Shown: piece by piece, positions 28,154 to 38,278 of the stretch
How positions within the stretch are numbered: position 1 is the stretch's first letter
How the letters are laid out: each line of letters begins with the position of its first letter
Source: Pseudomonas sp. MM223
GTDB taxonomy: Bacteria > Pseudomonadota > Gammaproteobacteria > Pseudomonadales > Pseudomonadaceae
Assembly (NCBI GenBank): GCA_947090765.1
Contig: OX352322.1
Location: forward strand, 6,007,001 to 6,071,000
DNA length: 64,000 bases
Direction: 5' to 3'
Made by a program: the position numbers and the translations under genes
Notes under the pieces: generated by a model
Database searches by the model: none
What the model was told of the DNA's origin: nothing
What the model saw: the letters and a program-made list of their open reading frames with translations, nothing else

Positions 28154-29170
28154 TCAGAGCTTGATCTTGGCTTCGTGAGCTTGCTGGTCAGCGTGGTACG
28201 AAGAACGCACCAGCGGGCCGGAGGCGACGTTCTTGAAGCCCATCTTGTAACCTTCCTCGGCGAACCAGGCGAAGGTGTCCGGGTGAACAAAACGTTGCAC
28301 CGGCAAGTGGCTGCGCGATGGCTGCAGGTACTGGCCGAGGGTGAGCATGTCGATTTCGTGCTCACGCATGCGGTGCATCACTTCGATCACTTCTTCGTCA
28401 GTTTCGCCCAGGCCGAGCATCAGGCCCGACTTGGTCGGTACGTGCGGCACCATCTGCTTGAACTTCTGCAGCAGGTCCAGCGACCAGTCGTAATCCGAAC
28501 CCGGACGCGCAGCCTTGTACAGACGCGGCACGGTCTCGAGGTTGTGGTTGAACACGTCTGGCGGCTCTTGCGCGGTGATCTCCAGCGCAACGTCCATGCG
28601 GCCACGGTAGTCCGGCACCAGTGTTTCCAGCTGCACACCCGGTGACAGTGCGCGAATTTCGCGGATGCAGTCGGCAAAGTGCTGGGCACCGCCGTCACGC
28701 AGGTCGTCGCGGTCTACCGAGGTGATTACCACGTACTTCAGGCGCAGGTCGGCAATAGCGACAGCCAGGTTTTTCGGCTCGTCCAGGTCCAGCGGTTTCG
28801 GCCGGCCGTGGCCAACGTCGCAGAACGGGCAACGACGGGTGCAGATATCACCCATGATCATGAAGGTGGCGGTACCACCCGAGAAGCACTCGCCCAGGTT
28901 CGGGCAGGAGGCCTCTTCGCACACGCTGTGCAGCTTGTGCTTGCGCAGCAATTGCTTGATGCGGTCTACCTCGGGCGAAACCGGGATACGCACGCGGATC
29001 CAGTCAGGCTTTTTCGGTAGCTCGTCGGTAGGGATGATTTTTACCGGGATGCGCGCAACCTTGTCGGCGCCACGCAGTTTAACCCCAGCTTCCACCTTCT
29101 TCGGCGCTTGGCGCGGGGTGACATCCTGGGTAGGTATCAGGTTCGGCACGGCTTCTTGCACAGTTGTCAT
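28154..29170 (-). CDS. lipA: Lipoyl synthase
   Basis: LipA is a radical SAM enzyme that inserts two sulfurs into octanoyl groups on E2 and H proteins. The 338-residue protein has both clusters: C84, C89 and C95 (C-x4-C-x5-C) for the auxiliary cluster, and C110, C114 and C117 (C-T-R-R-C-P-F-C) for the radical SAM cluster. R-S-S-Y-H-A-D near the C-terminus supplies the serine ligand. ATG at 29170 is 2 bp after the lipB stop. Gene order ybeD-lipB-lipA is the classical one. Confidence 0.97.
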   Translation of the reverse strand: MTTVQEAVPNLIPTQDVTPRQAPKKVEAGVKLRGADKVARIPVKIIPTDELPKKPDWIRVRIPVSPEVDRIKQLLRKHKLHSVCEEASCPNLGECFSGGTATFMIMGDICTRRCPFCDVGHGRPKPLDLDEPKNLAVAIADLRLKYVVITSVDRDDLRDGGAQHFADCIREIRALSPGVQLETLVPDYRGRMDVALEITAQEPPDVFNHNLETVPRLYKAARPGSDYDWSLDLLQKFKQMVPHVPTKSGLMLGLGETDEEVIEVMHRMREHEIDMLTLGQYLQPSRSHLPVQRFVHPDTFAWFAEEGYKMGFKNVASGPLVRSSYHADQQAHEAKIKL

Positions 29171-29172
29171 AT

Positions 29173-29820
29173 TCAGTCGATTCCGCCCGTGAGGGTCGTC
29201 TGCTCAGCGTAGTCGAGGTGCTTGACCAGCTGTCCGCGCAGCCTTGTCCTGACCTCGTCGAGTTCGATCGGACCTGCCAGATCGCGCAGCTGGGTCATGG
29301 CCAGCCCCGCATAGCCGCAGGGGTTGATTCGGCGGAATGGCGCAAGGTCCATGTCCACGTTCAGGGCAAGGCCGTGGAACGAACGGCCGTTGCGAATTCG
29401 CAGGCCGAGGGAGGCAATCTTCGCTCCGTCGACATAGACGCCCGGGGCATCGGGCTTGGCCGATGCCTGAACGTCGTAACTGGCGAGCAGGCCAATCAGG
29501 GCCTGTTCGATACGGCTGACCAGCTCGCGTACGCCAAAGCCCAGCCGGCGCACATCCAGCAGCAGGTAGGCCACCTGCTGACCGGGGCCATGGTAGGTCA
29601 CCTGGCCACCGCGGTCCGTCTGCACCACCGGGATGTCGCCCGGCACCAGCAGGTGCTCGGCTTTACCGGCCTGGCCCTGGGTGAAGACTGCGGGGTGTTC
29701 GACCAGCCAGATTTCATCCTGGCTGTCCGGGCTGCGCTGCTCGGTAAAGCGGCGCATGGCCTCCAGCACCGGTTCATAGGGCTGCAGGCCAAGCTCGCGA
29801 AAACCGAGGCAAGCGGACAT
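29173..29820 (-). CDS. lipB: Octanoyltransferase
   Basis: LipB moves octanoate from acyl carrier protein to lipoyl domains, making the substrate of LipA. The 215-residue protein has [12 protein letters not shown] (70-81), the catalytic lysine K134 in D-G-A-K-I-A-S-L-G and the nucleophilic cysteine C168 in N-P-C-G-Y-A-G. The ATG overlaps the ybeD stop by one base (TGATG), so translation is probably coupled. Confidence 0.96.
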   Translation of the reverse strand: MSACLGFRELGLQPYEPVLEAMRRFTEQRSPDSQDEIWLVEHPAVFTQGQAGKAEHLLVPGDIPVVQTDRGGQVTYHGPGQQVAYLLLDVRRLGFGVRELVSRIEQALIGLLASYDVQASAKPDAPGVYVDGAKIASLGLRIRNGRSFHGLALNVDMDLAPFRRINPCGYAGLAMTQLRDLAGPIELDEVRTRLRGQLVKHLDYAEQTTLTGGID

Positions 29821-30095
29821 CAGAGCACCATTTTCACGATGCCGGTAGCGCGCAGTGCGCTGTTGATATCGTGCAGCTGGTTCTCGCTTTCGGCAACGAT
29901 GTGCAATTGCACGGTGGTGTACTTGCCTTCCTTGCTCTGGCGTTCAGCCAACGTGGAAAGGTCGACCTTGGCGTGCTTGCTGAGGATCTCGATCACCGTG
30001 TCCTTGAAGCCGACAACGGTATCGCCGATTACCTTGATCGGGTAATCGTCGCAAGGGAATTCGATTTTATGCGACTTGACGTCTGGTTCGCTCAT
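29820..30095 (-). CDS. ybeD: DUF493 (YbeD) family protein
   Basis: This 91-residue protein has the small alpha/beta ACT-like fold of YbeD, a conserved neighbour of lipB. It starts with a charged segment, then [14 protein letters not shown] and ends T-G-I-V-K-M-V-L. It may regulate the lipoylation enzymes, but this has not been established. It is the first gene of the ybeD-lipB-lipA unit, behind the hairpin that follows dacA. Confidence 0.9.
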   Translation of the reverse strand: MSEPDVKSHKIEFPCDDYPIKVIGDTVVGFKDTVIEILSKHAKVDLSTLAERQSKEGKYTTVQLHIVAESENQLHDINSALRATGIVKMVL

Positions 30096-30130
30096 GGCGG
30101 AAACGGCCTCGTAAGCCGTGGCAACAACAA

Positions 30131-30155
30131 CGCCCCCGCGAGATCCACGGGGGCG
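30131..30155 (-). terminator. Terminator-like hairpin after dacA
   Basis: CGCCCCCG and CGGGGGCG pair around a 9-nt loop in the gap between dacA and ybeD, with UUGUUGUUG after it on the minus strand. The U tract is broken, so termination may be partial. Confidence 0.55.
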
Positions 30156-30168
30156 TGCAGGTCACGTG

Positions 30169-31329
30169 TCAGTTGAACAACCCGTAGAAGAATAGACGGA
30201 TGCTATCCCACATACGGCGGAAGAAACCACCTTCCTCGACGCCATCGAGGGCGATCAGGTCGGCGCTGTGAACCACTTTCTCGTCCAGTTTGACTTCCAC
30301 TTTGCCGATCACGTCACCTTTGGCGATAGGTGCGGTGAGCTGCGGGTTCATGGTCATCGAAGCCTGCAGGCGCTTCAATTGGCCTTTAGGCATAGTCATG
30401 GTCAGGTCGTCAGCCAGGCCAGCCTTGATCTGGCTGGTGGCGCCCTTCCAGACCGGAGCCTGGGTCAGCTCGGTGCCTTTCTGGTAGAAGGTCTGGGTTT
30501 CGAAGAAGCGGAAGCCATAGGTCAGCAGCTTCTGGGTTTCGGCAGCACGCGACTGCTCGCTGTTGGTGCCGAATACCACGGCAATCAGGCGCTGGCCGTC
30601 GCGAACGGCCGAAGCCACCATGCAGTAGCCGGCTTCGTCGGTGTGGCCGGTCTTCAGGCCATCGACGGTCTTGTCACGCCACAGCAGCAGGTTGCGGTTA
30701 GGCTGCTTGATGTTGTTCCAGAAGAACTCTTTCTGCGAGTAGATGGCGTAGTGGGCCGGGTCGACGGTGATGATCGCGCGGGCCAGGGTTGCCATGTCAT
30801 GCGCCGACGAGTAGTGCTCCGGGTTCGGCAGGCCAGTCGGGTTCATGAAGTGGCTGTTGGTCATGCCCAGGTCGGCAGCCGTCTTGTTCATCATGTCGGC
30901 AAAGGCATCTTCACTGCCGGCGATGTGCTCGGACAGGGCGACCGACGCGTCGTTGCCGGACTGGATGATGATGCCGTGCAGCAGGTCGCTGACAGTCACC
31001 TGGCTACCGACCTTGATGAACATGCGCGAACCGCCGGTACGCCAGGCGTTTTCGCTGACGGTAACCGGGTCGTTCTCGCCGATCTGGCCGCGGCGGATGT
31101 CCAGGGTGGCGATGTAGGCGGTCATCAGCTTGGTCAGGCTGGCTGGCGGCAGACGCTCGTCACCGTTGTTCTCGACCAGCACGTTGCCGCTGGACGCGTC
31201 CATGAGTACGTAGGACTTGGCGGCCAGTTGCGGTGGCGCCGGCGTCATCTGCTCTGCCGCGAAGGCGGCAGGCGTGATCATCAGCAGTACAGGCAGGCAA
31301 AGTCGTTTGGCAAGGTTGGTGATGTTCAT
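30169..31329 (-). CDS. dacA: D-alanyl-D-alanine carboxypeptidase (PBP5/6 type)
   Basis: This periplasmic enzyme trims the terminal D-Ala of peptidoglycan stem peptides. The 386-residue protein has a signal peptide (1-25, A-F-A-A), the active site S64-L-T-K67, S124-G-N, and K226-T-G, then a beta-rich C-terminal domain (about 285-370) and an amphipathic anchoring helix (R-M-W-D-S-I-R-L-F-F-Y-G-L). I chose ATG at 31329; the 17 extra codons up to 31380 are not signal-like. It is last in the leftward cell-wall run and is separated from rlpA by 273 bp with a repeat. Confidence 0.95.
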   Translation of the reverse strand: MNITNLAKRLCLPVLLMITPAAFAAEQMTPAPPQLAAKSYVLMDASSGNVLVENNGDERLPPASLTKLMTAYIATLDIRRGQIGENDPVTVSENAWRTGGSRMFIKVGSQVTVSDLLHGIIIQSGNDASVALSEHIAGSEDAFADMMNKTAADLGMTNSHFMNPTGLPNPEHYSSAHDMATLARAIITVDPAHYAIYSQKEFFWNNIKQPNRNLLLWRDKTVDGLKTGHTDEAGYCMVASAVRDGQRLIAVVFGTNSEQSRAAETQKLLTYGFRFFETQTFYQKGTELTQAPVWKGATSQIKAGLADDLTMTMPKGQLKRLQASMTMNPQLTAPIAKGDVIGKVEVKLDEKVVHSADLIALDGVEEGGFFRRMWDSIRLFFYGLFN

Positions 31330-31515
31330 CCGTCTCTCGAAAATCGCTAATGGTCTGAGATGTTCCCTGGGCAAGATCATGTGCCCAGCGCCAGTCAGTC
31401 TAGTTTTATGGCCGTTGGCCTGGCCCGCTAAAGTGCGGCTTTATGTCGCTGCGGGCAAAAGCCGTCATTGTACATGGCCGCGCCCGGCAATTCATGACAA
31501 AACCGACAGTTTGAG

Positions 31516-31601
31516 CCTCTAGCTTCAAGCTGCAAGCCACAAGACAAAGCGGGTGCGCACGGCCTCTTCTTGCAGCTTGCAGCTAGTTGCTTGTAGCTGA
31601 G
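31516..31601. repeat. Palindromic intergenic repeat, CAAGCCACAAGACAA family, copy 1
   Basis: The arms AGCTTCAAGCTGCAAGCCACA and CTTGCAGCTTGCAGCTAG/TTGCTTGTAGCTGAGG are inverted around CGGGTGCGCACGGCC. It directly follows the rlpA stop (31603). The same core appears at 46733-46822 behind another gene. It is unrelated to the REP cores elsewhere in the window. Confidence 0.7.
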
Positions 31602-31602
31602 G

Positions 31603-32601
31603 TCAGTCTGTGACCAGCTTGGCCTGTCCCAAGTTCGCCAGACGGATGCTGTCTTGTGCCTGCTGGATCTCGCCCTGGCTGCCAATCGGCCCCAGGCGCA
31701 CGCGGTGCAGGGTTTGCTGGTTACGCACGATCGAGCTGATGAACACCGGTGCACTGACCATGGTGCTGAGCTTGGAGCGCAGCAGTTCGGCGGCGTCCGG
31801 GTTGGCGAAGGCGCCTACCTGCAGGAAGCTGCCGCCATTGCCGCCAGGTACGTTATTGCCACCCACCTGCACCGGCACCACGGGTGCCGCGTGCTGCTGC
31901 GGCGGAGGGGTCCATTGCTCGACACGCCCGGTAGTGGCCGGAATCGCCTGGGTCTGGGCCACTTGCGGCTCTTTCAGCACCATTGGCGGTGTCTGGCCAC
32001 GCTGGGCCCACCACTGCTGAGGGTCGATGCCCTCGACACGCACATGCGCGGTGCCGGTCTCGGCATAGCCGAGTTTTTTCGCCGCCGCATAGGACAGGTC
32101 GATGATGCGATCGGAATAGAACGGGCCACGGTCATTCACCCGCAGGATCACGCTACGGCCGTTGGCCAGGTTGGTCACCCGCACGTAGGCCGGCAGCGGC
32201 AGGGTCTTGTGCGCCGCGCTCATGCCATACAGGTCGTATAACTCGCCGTTGGCGGTGTTCTGCCCGTGGAACTTGGTGCCGTACCACGACGCAGTACCCT
32301 CGGCGCGGTAATTGCGCGAGTCCTGCATCGGGTAGTAGGTCTTGCCCAGCACCGTGTAAGGGTTGGCCTTGTAGTTGCCGGTGTGCACGGTCGGCGTGGC
32401 GTCGGGGATCTTGTTTACATCCACGTCCCACCACGGTGCGCCGTCTTTGTGTGCCCGGTTGATGTCCAGGCCCGGCTGGGTACGCACGACGTTGCCACTG
32501 CTTTGCTGGGTCGGGCGGCTGGATGAACAGCTGGCCAGCACCACGCCAACGGCGAGGCAGGTCAACAGCTTGAAGGAATTGGCAGAGATGATTGCGCGCA
32601 T
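31603..32601 (-). CDS. rlpA: Septal/lateral wall lipoprotein RlpA (lytic transglycosylase)
   Basis: In P. aeruginosa RlpA is a lytic transglycosylase that prefers peptidoglycan strands without stem peptides and aids daughter-cell separation. The 332-residue protein has lipobox L-A-S-C (Cys 25), a double-psi beta-barrel (about 100-190) with G-T-A-S-W-Y-G and N-D-R-G-P-F, a Pro/Gln linker, and a C-terminal SPOR domain (about 258-330) for denuded glycan. The ATG overlaps the mltB stop by one base (TAATG). Confidence 0.95.
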   Translation of the reverse strand: MRAIISANSFKLLTCLAVGVVLASCSSSRPTQQSSGNVVRTQPGLDINRAHKDGAPWWDVDVNKIPDATPTVHTGNYKANPYTVLGKTYYPMQDSRNYRAEGTASWYGTKFHGQNTANGELYDLYGMSAAHKTLPLPAYVRVTNLANGRSVILRVNDRGPFYSDRIIDLSYAAAKKLGYAETGTAHVRVEGIDPQQWWAQRGQTPPMVLKEPQVAQTQAIPATTGRVEQWTPPPQQHAAPVVPVQVGGNNVPGGNGGSFLQVGAFANPDAAELLRSKLSTMVSAPVFISSIVRNQQTLHRVRLGPIGSQGEIQQAQDSIRLANLGQAKLVTD

Positions 32602-33611
32602 TACTTGACGCCTCGTGCTTGAACCAGCTGCTCCGCAAGCTGATGCACCGCCATGGCATACATCACGCTGCGGTTGTAGCGAGTGATCGCGTAGAAGTTC
32701 TTGAGCCCCATCCAGTACTCGGGGCCATTGTCGCCCTCAAGACGGAAGGCAGTAACCGGTAGATCATCGCGCAGCGAATCATGAACCGACCAGCCAAGCG
32801 TGCGCAACTCCCCTACCGTTTTCACTGGCTCGATGCCGGTGGTCAGGCCCTGGTCGGCACGTACACCGTCCACCCAGGCGCGGCTGACCACGCCCCCGCC
32901 CGCCACCCAGCCATGGCGCTTGAAGTAGCTGGCGACGCTGCCGATGGCATCGTCCGGGTTGTTCCAGATATTGATGTGGCCATCGCCGTCGAAGTCCACC
33001 GCGTAGTTGCGAAAACTGCTCGGCATGAACTGCGGCAAGCCCATGGCGCCGGCATAGGAGCCTTTGAGCGTAAGCGGGTCGAGCTGCTCATCACGGGCCA
33101 GCAGCAGGAATTCGCGCAGTTCCTTGCGGAAGAATTCGGCCCGCGGCGGGTAATCGAAGCCCAAGGTCGACAAGGCGTCGATCACCCGGTAGTTGCCGGT
33201 GTTGCGGCCAAAGAACGTTTCCACGCCGATGATCGAAACAATGTACTGCGCCGGCACGCCGTATTCCTGCTCGGCACGGGCCAGCACGGCCTCATGCTGA
33301 CGCCAGAAGTCCACACCACGGGCAATGCGCGCGTCGGTGAGGAACATCGGCCGATAGTCCTTCCAGGGCTTGACCTTTTCGGCCGGGCGCGAGATGGCAT
33401 CGAGGATCGACTGCTTGCGCTGCACTTCACGGAACACGCCCATCAGTTGCTCAGGGGCAAAACCGTAGTCGCGGCTCATTTCGCCAACAAACTCGGCCAC
33501 CTGTGGTGAGCCCTGGTAATCGCCGGCATGGGCCAGCTGTACAGCGCCGAACAGGCCCACCGCGCCGATCCACGGCGCACAACGGGCAGCCCAGTTACGC
33601 ACTGCTTGCAT
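32601..33611 (-). CDS. mltB: Membrane-bound lytic transglycosylase B
   Basis: MltB cleaves peptidoglycan glycan strands. The protein has 336 residues from ATG 33611, which has AAGGTGAAG upstream; a longer form to 33647 adds 12 residues. An N-terminal signal region ends A-H-A-G without a clear lipobox, as in SltB1 of P. aeruginosa (PA4001). The SLT_2 domain shows V-E-T-F-F-G-R-N-T-G with the catalytic Glu, Y-A-G-A-M-G-L-P-Q-F-M-P and D-F-D-G-D-G. It lies between rodA (17 bp) and rlpA in the elongation operon. Confidence 0.93.
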   Translation of the reverse strand: MQAVRNWAARCAPWIGAVGLFGAVQLAHAGDYQGSPQVAEFVGEMSRDYGFAPEQLMGVFREVQRKQSILDAISRPAEKVKPWKDYRPMFLTDARIARGVDFWRQHEAVLARAEQEYGVPAQYIVSIIGVETFFGRNTGNYRVIDALSTLGFDYPPRAEFFRKELREFLLLARDEQLDPLTLKGSYAGAMGLPQFMPSSFRNYAVDFDGDGHINIWNNPDDAIGSVASYFKRHGWVAGGGVVSRAWVDGVRADQGLTTGIEPVKTVGELRTLGWSVHDSLRDDLPVTAFRLEGDNGPEYWMGLKNFYAITRYNRSVMYAMAVHQLAEQLVQARGVK

Positions 33612-33628
33612 GAAATTCTTCACCTTAT

Positions 33629-34771
33629 TCAAACCTGCGCGATCCATTTGCGATGCGTATGGATCGACATCAGAACGCCAAACGCTGACAGCAGCGTCAC
33701 CAACGATGTTCCGCCATAGCTGATGAAGGGTAGCGGCACGCCCACCACGGGCAGAAGGCCGCTGACCATCCCGATATTGACGAACACGTATACAAAGAAG
33801 GTCATGGTCAGGCTGCCCGCGAGCAGCTTGCCGAACAGGGTTTGCGCCTGGGCGGTGATCATCAGGCCACGGCCGATCAGCAGCAGGTAGACGATCAGCA
33901 ACAGGCAGATGCCGACCAGGCCGAACTCCTCGCCCAGTACGGCGATGATGAAGTCGGTGTGGCTTTCCGGCAGAAAATCCAGGTGCGACTGGGTGCCGAG
34001 CAGCCAGCCCTTGCCGAACACCCCGCCCGAGCCGATCGCCGCCTTGGACTGGATGATGTTCCAGCCCGTGCCCAGCGGGTCGCTTTCCGGGTCGAGGAAG
34101 GTCAGCACCCGCTGCTTCTGGTAGTCATGCATGACGAAGAACCACATCGCCACCGCTACCGGCACCGCCGCCGTCAGTACACTGAGGATCCAGCGCCAGC
34201 GCAGGCCACCCATGAACAGCACGAAGGCGCCGGAGGCAAGAATCAGTAGCGCCGTGCCCAAGTCTGGCTGGCGCACGATCAGGATGAACGGCACGCCGAT
34301 CAGCACCAGGCTGATTGCCACGTGCTTCAGGTGCGGGGGCAAGGTGCGCTTGGACAGGTACCAGGCGATGGTCGCCGGCATGATGATCTTCATGAATTCC
34401 GAGGGCTGGAAGCGGATCACCCCGGGGATGTTGATCCAGCGCGTGGCCCCCATGGCGTTGTGGCCCATCACGTCTACCACCACCAGCAACAGCACCCCGG
34501 CCAGGTAGGCCAGCGGCACCCAACGGGCCATGAAGCGTGGTTCCAGCTGGGCGATGACGAACATCGACACCAGGCCGATGCCGAACGAGGTCGCCTGCTT
34601 GAGCAGCAGGTCCCAGTTCTTGCCACTGGCCGAATAGAGCACGAACAGGCTGCCGGCCGCGAGGGTCAGCAGAATGACCAGCAAGGGGCCGTCGATATGG
34701 ATGCGCTGCAGAAAGCTGGCGCGCCGACGCATCACATCCTCACTGGAGAGCATGCGATCGAAATTGTTCAT
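33629..34771 (-). CDS. rodA: Rod-shape glycosyltransferase RodA
   Basis: RodA is the SEDS-family peptidoglycan polymerase of the elongasome and works with PBP2. The 380-residue protein has about ten membrane helices and the SEDS signatures: G-A-T-R-W-I, R-F-Q-P-S-E-F-M-K, L-R-Q-P-D-L-G-T-A, E-S-H-T-D-F-I-I-A-V-L-G-E-E-F-G and P-F-I-S-Y-G-G-T-S at the C-terminus. ATG at 34771 overlaps the mrdA stop by one base, so polymerase and transpeptidase are translationally coupled. The longer frame to 34846 is mrdA sequence in another phase. Confidence 0.96.
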   Translation of the reverse strand: MNNFDRMLSSEDVMRRRASFLQRIHIDGPLLVILLTLAAGSLFVLYSASGKNWDLLLKQATSFGIGLVSMFVIAQLEPRFMARWVPLAYLAGVLLLVVVDVMGHNAMGATRWINIPGVIRFQPSEFMKIIMPATIAWYLSKRTLPPHLKHVAISLVLIGVPFILIVRQPDLGTALLILASGAFVLFMGGLRWRWILSVLTAAVPVAVAMWFFVMHDYQKQRVLTFLDPESDPLGTGWNIIQSKAAIGSGGVFGKGWLLGTQSHLDFLPESHTDFIIAVLGEEFGLVGICLLLIVYLLLIGRGLMITAQAQTLFGKLLAGSLTMTFFVYVFVNIGMVSGLLPVVGVPLPFISYGGTSLVTLLSAFGVLMSIHTHRKWIAQV

Positions 34772-36660
34772 CACAGGGCCGATTCCTGGGTAACGGTGGC
34801 AGGCGCGAACTCGGGCTTGAGCCGGCCGTTTTCGTCGAGCAGCCAAGCGTCCATGATCTGGCGTACCACGGGCGCAGCAACACCTGAGCCGGACTCCCCG
34901 TTCTCGACCATCACCGAAACCACGATCTTCGGGTTATCGGCCGGGGCAAAGGCGACGAACAGGGCGTGGTCGCGGTGGCGCTCCTGAAGTTTGTTGCGGT
35001 CGTACTTCTCACCTTGCTTGATCGCCACCACCTGGGCCGTACCGCTCTTGCCGGCAATGCGGTACTGGGCGCCGGCAGCGGCCTTGCGTGCGGTACCGCG
35101 GGCGTTGTGCATCACCTGCTCCATGCCGTGGGTGACCTTGGCCCAATCGGACTTGTCACGCAGCACAATGTTTTCCATCGGGTTGTCGTCCACGGGCGCC
35201 TGGCCTTCGATGGTCTTGGCCAGGTGTGGGCGGTTCCACACGCCCTTGTTGGCGATCAGCGCAGTGGCCTGGGCCAGTTGTAGCGGCGTGGCCTGCATAT
35301 AGCCCTGGCCGATGCCGAGAATCAGGGTTTCGCCGGGGAACCAGGCCTGACGGCGGGTGGCACGTTTCCATTCGCGCGACGGCATCAACCCGGCAGACTC
35401 CTCGAACATGTCGAGGGAAACCCGCTGGCCGATGCCGAACTTGTTCATGTAACTGGACAGCCGATCGATGCCCATCTTGTGCGCAAGGTCGTAGAAGTAG
35501 GTGTCGTTGGAACGCATGATCGCGGTATCCAGGTCGACCCAGCCATCGCCCGAGCGGTTCCAGTTGCGGTATTTGTGATCGTAGTTGGGCAGTTGGTAGT
35601 AGCCCGGGTCGAACACCCGGCTGCTGGCATTGACCACGCCACTGTCCAGGCCGGCAATGGCCACCGCCGGCTTGATGGTCGACCCGGGCGGGTACAGGCC
35701 ACGCAAGACGCGGTTGAACAGCGGCCGGTCGATCGAGTCGCGCAATTCGGCATAGGCCTTGAAGCTGATGCCGGTGACGAACAGGTTGGGGTCAAAGCTT
35801 GGCTGGCTGACCATCGCCAGCACCTCGCCGGTACGCGGGTCAAGCGCCACCACCGCGCCACGCCGGCCACCCAGGGCGGCCTCGGCAGCTTCTTGCAGCT
35901 TGATGTCCAGGCTCAGCACAATGTCCTTGCCCGGTTGCGGATCGGTGCGCTTGAGCACCCGCAGCACGCGGCCCCGGGCGTTGGTCTCGACTTCCTCATA
36001 GCCGACCTGGCCGTGCAGGGCGTCTTCGTAGAAGCGCTCGATGCCGGTCTTGCCGATATGGTGGGTGCCGCTGTAGTTCACCGGGTCGAGGGTTTTCAGC
36101 TCTTTCTCGTTGATGCGCCCCACATAACCCACCGAATGGGCGAAATGCGCACCCTGCGGGTAGTGCCGCACCAGTTGGGCCACCACCTCCACGCCTGGCA
36201 GGCGGAACTGGTTCACCGCCACCCGGGCGATCTGCTCTTCGTTGAGCTCGAACAGGATCGGCACCGGCTCGAACGGCCGACGGCCCTGGCGCATGCGCTT
36301 CTCGAACAGGGCGCGGTCGTCGGCCGTCAAATCCAGCACTTCGACGATGGTATCCAGCACTTCCTGCCAGTTACCCGCACGTTCACGGGTCATCGACAAG
36401 CTGAAGCTGGGCCGGTTGTCGGCGACGATCACCCCGTTGCGGTCGAAAATCAACCCGCGGGTCGGCGGGATCGGCTGCACATGCACCCGGTTGTTCTCCG
36501 ACAGCGTCGAGTGATAGTCGTACTGGATGATCTGCAGGTAATACAGCCGCGCGATCAGCACGCAAATAAGCAGCATGATCGCCACCGCGCCGACCACGAC
36601 GCGGTTGCGCACCAGGCGGGCGTCTTTCTCGTGGTCCTTGAGACGGATCGGCTGCGACAT
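34771..36660 (-). CDS. mrdA: Penicillin-binding protein 2
   Basis: PBP2 is the class B transpeptidase of the elongasome and the partner of RodA. The 629-residue protein has a short cytoplasmic tail, one membrane helix (about 20-45), a dimerisation/pedestal region (N-R-V-H-V-Q-P-I-P-P-T-R-G), and a transpeptidase domain with active site S327-T-I-K330, S-x-N in M-R-S-N-D-T-Y and K-S-G-T-A-Q near 540. It follows rlmH by 16 bp. Confidence 0.96.
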   Translation of the reverse strand: MSQPIRLKDHEKDARLVRNRVVVGAVAIMLLICVLIARLYYLQIIQYDYHSTLSENNRVHVQPIPPTRGLIFDRNGVIVADNRPSFSLSMTRERAGNWQEVLDTIVEVLDLTADDRALFEKRMRQGRRPFEPVPILFELNEEQIARVAVNQFRLPGVEVVAQLVRHYPQGAHFAHSVGYVGRINEKELKTLDPVNYSGTHHIGKTGIERFYEDALHGQVGYEEVETNARGRVLRVLKRTDPQPGKDIVLSLDIKLQEAAEAALGGRRGAVVALDPRTGEVLAMVSQPSFDPNLFVTGISFKAYAELRDSIDRPLFNRVLRGLYPPGSTIKPAVAIAGLDSGVVNASSRVFDPGYYQLPNYDHKYRNWNRSGDGWVDLDTAIMRSNDTYFYDLAHKMGIDRLSSYMNKFGIGQRVSLDMFEESAGLMPSREWKRATRRQAWFPGETLILGIGQGYMQATPLQLAQATALIANKGVWNRPHLAKTIEGQAPVDDNPMENIVLRDKSDWAKVTHGMEQVMHNARGTARKAAAGAQYRIAGKSGTAQVVAIKQGEKYDRNKLQERHRDHALFVAFAPADNPKIVVSVMVENGESGSGVAAPVVRQIMDAWLLDENGRLKPEFAPATVTQESAL

Positions 36661-36676
36661 CTGACTGCTTACAGGC

Positions 36677-37144
36677 TCATTTGTGGTAAGGGTGCCCGGA
36701 CAACACGGTCCAGGCGCGGTAGATCTGCTCGCCGATGAGTATCCTTACCAACGGGTGCGGCAGGGTCAGCGGCGACAGCGACCAGCGTTGCTCGGCGCGC
36801 GCACAAACCTCAGGCGCCAGGCCTTCCGGGCCGCCCACCATCAAATTCACCGTACGCGCATCCAGGCGCCAGCGGTCCAGCTCGGTCGCCAGCTGCTCGG
36901 TACTCCAAGGCTTGCCATGGACCTCGAGGGTGACAATGCGTTCCCCTGGCTGAACCTTGCTCAGCATGGCTTCGCCCTCCTGACGGATCAGGCGGGCGAC
37001 GTCGGCATTCTTGCCACGGGTGTTCAGCGGGATTTCCACCAGCTCCAGCGACAGCTCGGCGGGCAGGCGCTTGGCATATTCATGCCAGCCTTCCTCAACC
37101 CACTTCGGCATGCGCGAGCCGACCGCGATCAGGCGCAGACGCAC
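36677..37144 (-). CDS. rlmH: 23S rRNA pseudouridine-1915 N3-methyltransferase
   Basis: RlmH methylates pseudouridine 1915 in helix 69, at the subunit interface of 70S ribosomes. From GTG 37144 the protein has 155 residues, exactly the family size, with AAGGAA upstream. The SPOUT knot shows the G-G-P-E-G-L motif and [14 protein letters not shown] near the C-terminus. The ATG at 37243 would add 33 residues overlapping rsfS and is rejected. It is 10 bp from rsfS. Confidence 0.95.
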   Translation of the reverse strand: MRLRLIAVGSRMPKWVEEGWHEYAKRLPAELSLELVEIPLNTRGKNADVARLIRQEGEAMLSKVQPGERIVTLEVHGKPWSTEQLATELDRWRLDARTVNLMVGGPEGLAPEVCARAEQRWSLSPLTLPHPLVRILIGEQIYRAWTVLSGHPYHK

Positions 37145-37154
37145 AGCGCTTTCC

Positions 37155-37574
37155 TTATTCGCGGTCTTTGAGCTTGTCGGAATACTCGTGGACATGCTCC
37201 GGGCTATGGTGCTTGCCATCGGCAGCACGGCTTTGCTCGGCACCCTGCCACAGGCGCTCCAGATCGTAGAACTGGCGGGCAGCGGCGGTCATCATGTGCA
37301 CGATAACGTCGTTCAGGTCCAGCAACACCCAGTCGCTGTCGCCCTTGCCTTCTTCACCCAGTGGCTGGGCGCCCTTGGCCTTGACCGCTTCACGGACCTT
37401 TTCGGCCATGGCGTTGATCTGGCGGTTGGAGGTACCGGTGGCAATGATCATGTAATCAGTCAGGCTGTGCTTTTCACGCACGTCGATGACCTGGATGTCC
37501 TGGGCCTTGACGTCTTCCAGCGCTGCCTTGGTCACTGCGACCAGTTCTTCGCCGTAAATTTTCTGCTTGGTCAT
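37155..37574 (-). CDS. rsfS: Ribosomal silencing factor RsfS
   Basis: RsfS binds L14 and blocks subunit joining when nutrients are short. The 139-residue protein has the DUF143 fold with [24 protein letters not shown] (about 27-50, in two parts) and [17 protein letters not shown] start at ATG 37574 (M-T-K-Q-K); the upstream 19 codons to 37631 overlap the end of nadD. After the core there is a charged His-rich tail ([10 protein letters not shown]). nadD-rsfS-rlmH is a conserved order. Confidence 0.94.
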   Translation of the reverse strand: MTKQKIYGEELVAVTKAALEDVKAQDIQVIDVREKHSLTDYMIIATGTSNRQINAMAEKVREAVKAKGAQPLGEEGKGDSDWVLLDLNDVIVHMMTAAARQFYDLERLWQGAEQSRAADGKHHSPEHVHEYSDKLKDRE

Positions 37575-37617
37575 ATAAAACTCGTTCAACTCGTTGGATG
37601 AGGCGCCAGAGGCACCG

Positions 37618-38277
37618 TCAGTTAGGCGCACGATACAGTTCGTGCGCCTCGATGTAGGCCAGTACGGCGTCCGGCACCAGGAACCTCACCGATTTGCCGC
37701 TGGCCAGCAGCTGTCGGATCTGTGTAGCCGACACCGCAAGCGGCGTCTGCCAGACGAACGAAATATTTCCCGCCGGGCCGGACATGGCGGCGGGATCGCT
37801 CTCCGAGCGCGCAGCCAGCAGGTTGCGCAGCTCGTCAGGGGGTTCTACGTCGGCATCCGGGCGTTGCAGTACCAGGATGTGACAGTGTTGCAGCAATTCT
37901 TCCCAGCGGTGCCAGCCGGGTAAACCACAAAAGGCATCCCAGCCCAGCACCAGGAACAGCTGATCGTTGCCGGCCAGTTCGGCGCGGATCGATTCCAGCG
38001 TATCGATGGTGTACGACGGCTTGTCGCGTTCCAGCTCGCGGGCATCGACGCTCAGGCAAGCCACGCCTTGCACCGCTTCGCGGACCATGGCCAGGCGATC
38101 CTGCGCGGCCACCTGCGGGGTGTCGCGGTGCGGCGGCCGGGCGTTGGGCAACAGGCGCAGCTCGTCCAGCCCCATGAATTCGGCCACTTCCAGCGCGCTG
38201 CGCAGGTGGCCGATGTGCACGGGGTCGAACGTGCCGCCTAGAATGCCGATGCGCCGGGCTGCCTGGGCCTTGCTCAA
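37618..38277 (-). CDS. nadD: Nicotinate-nucleotide adenylyltransferase
   Basis: NadD adenylates nicotinate mononucleotide to deamido-NAD, an essential step of NAD synthesis. The 219-residue protein has the nucleotidyltransferase motif [12 protein letters not shown] (14-25), R-P-P-H-R, the G-W-D-A-F region and the closing I-S/S-A-T-x-I-R motif (S-A-T-Q-I-R). It starts 1 bp after the proA stop, and rsfS follows. Confidence 0.95.
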   Translation of the reverse strand: MSKAQAARRIGILGGTFDPVHIGHLRSALEVAEFMGLDELRLLPNARPPHRDTPQVAAQDRLAMVREAVQGVACLSVDARELERDKPSYTIDTLESIRAELAGNDQLFLVLGWDAFCGLPGWHRWEELLQHCHILVLQRPDADVEPPDELRNLLAARSESDPAAMSGPAGNISFVWQTPLAVSATQIRQLLASGKSVRFLVPDAVLAYIEAHELYRAPN

Positions 38278-38278
38278 C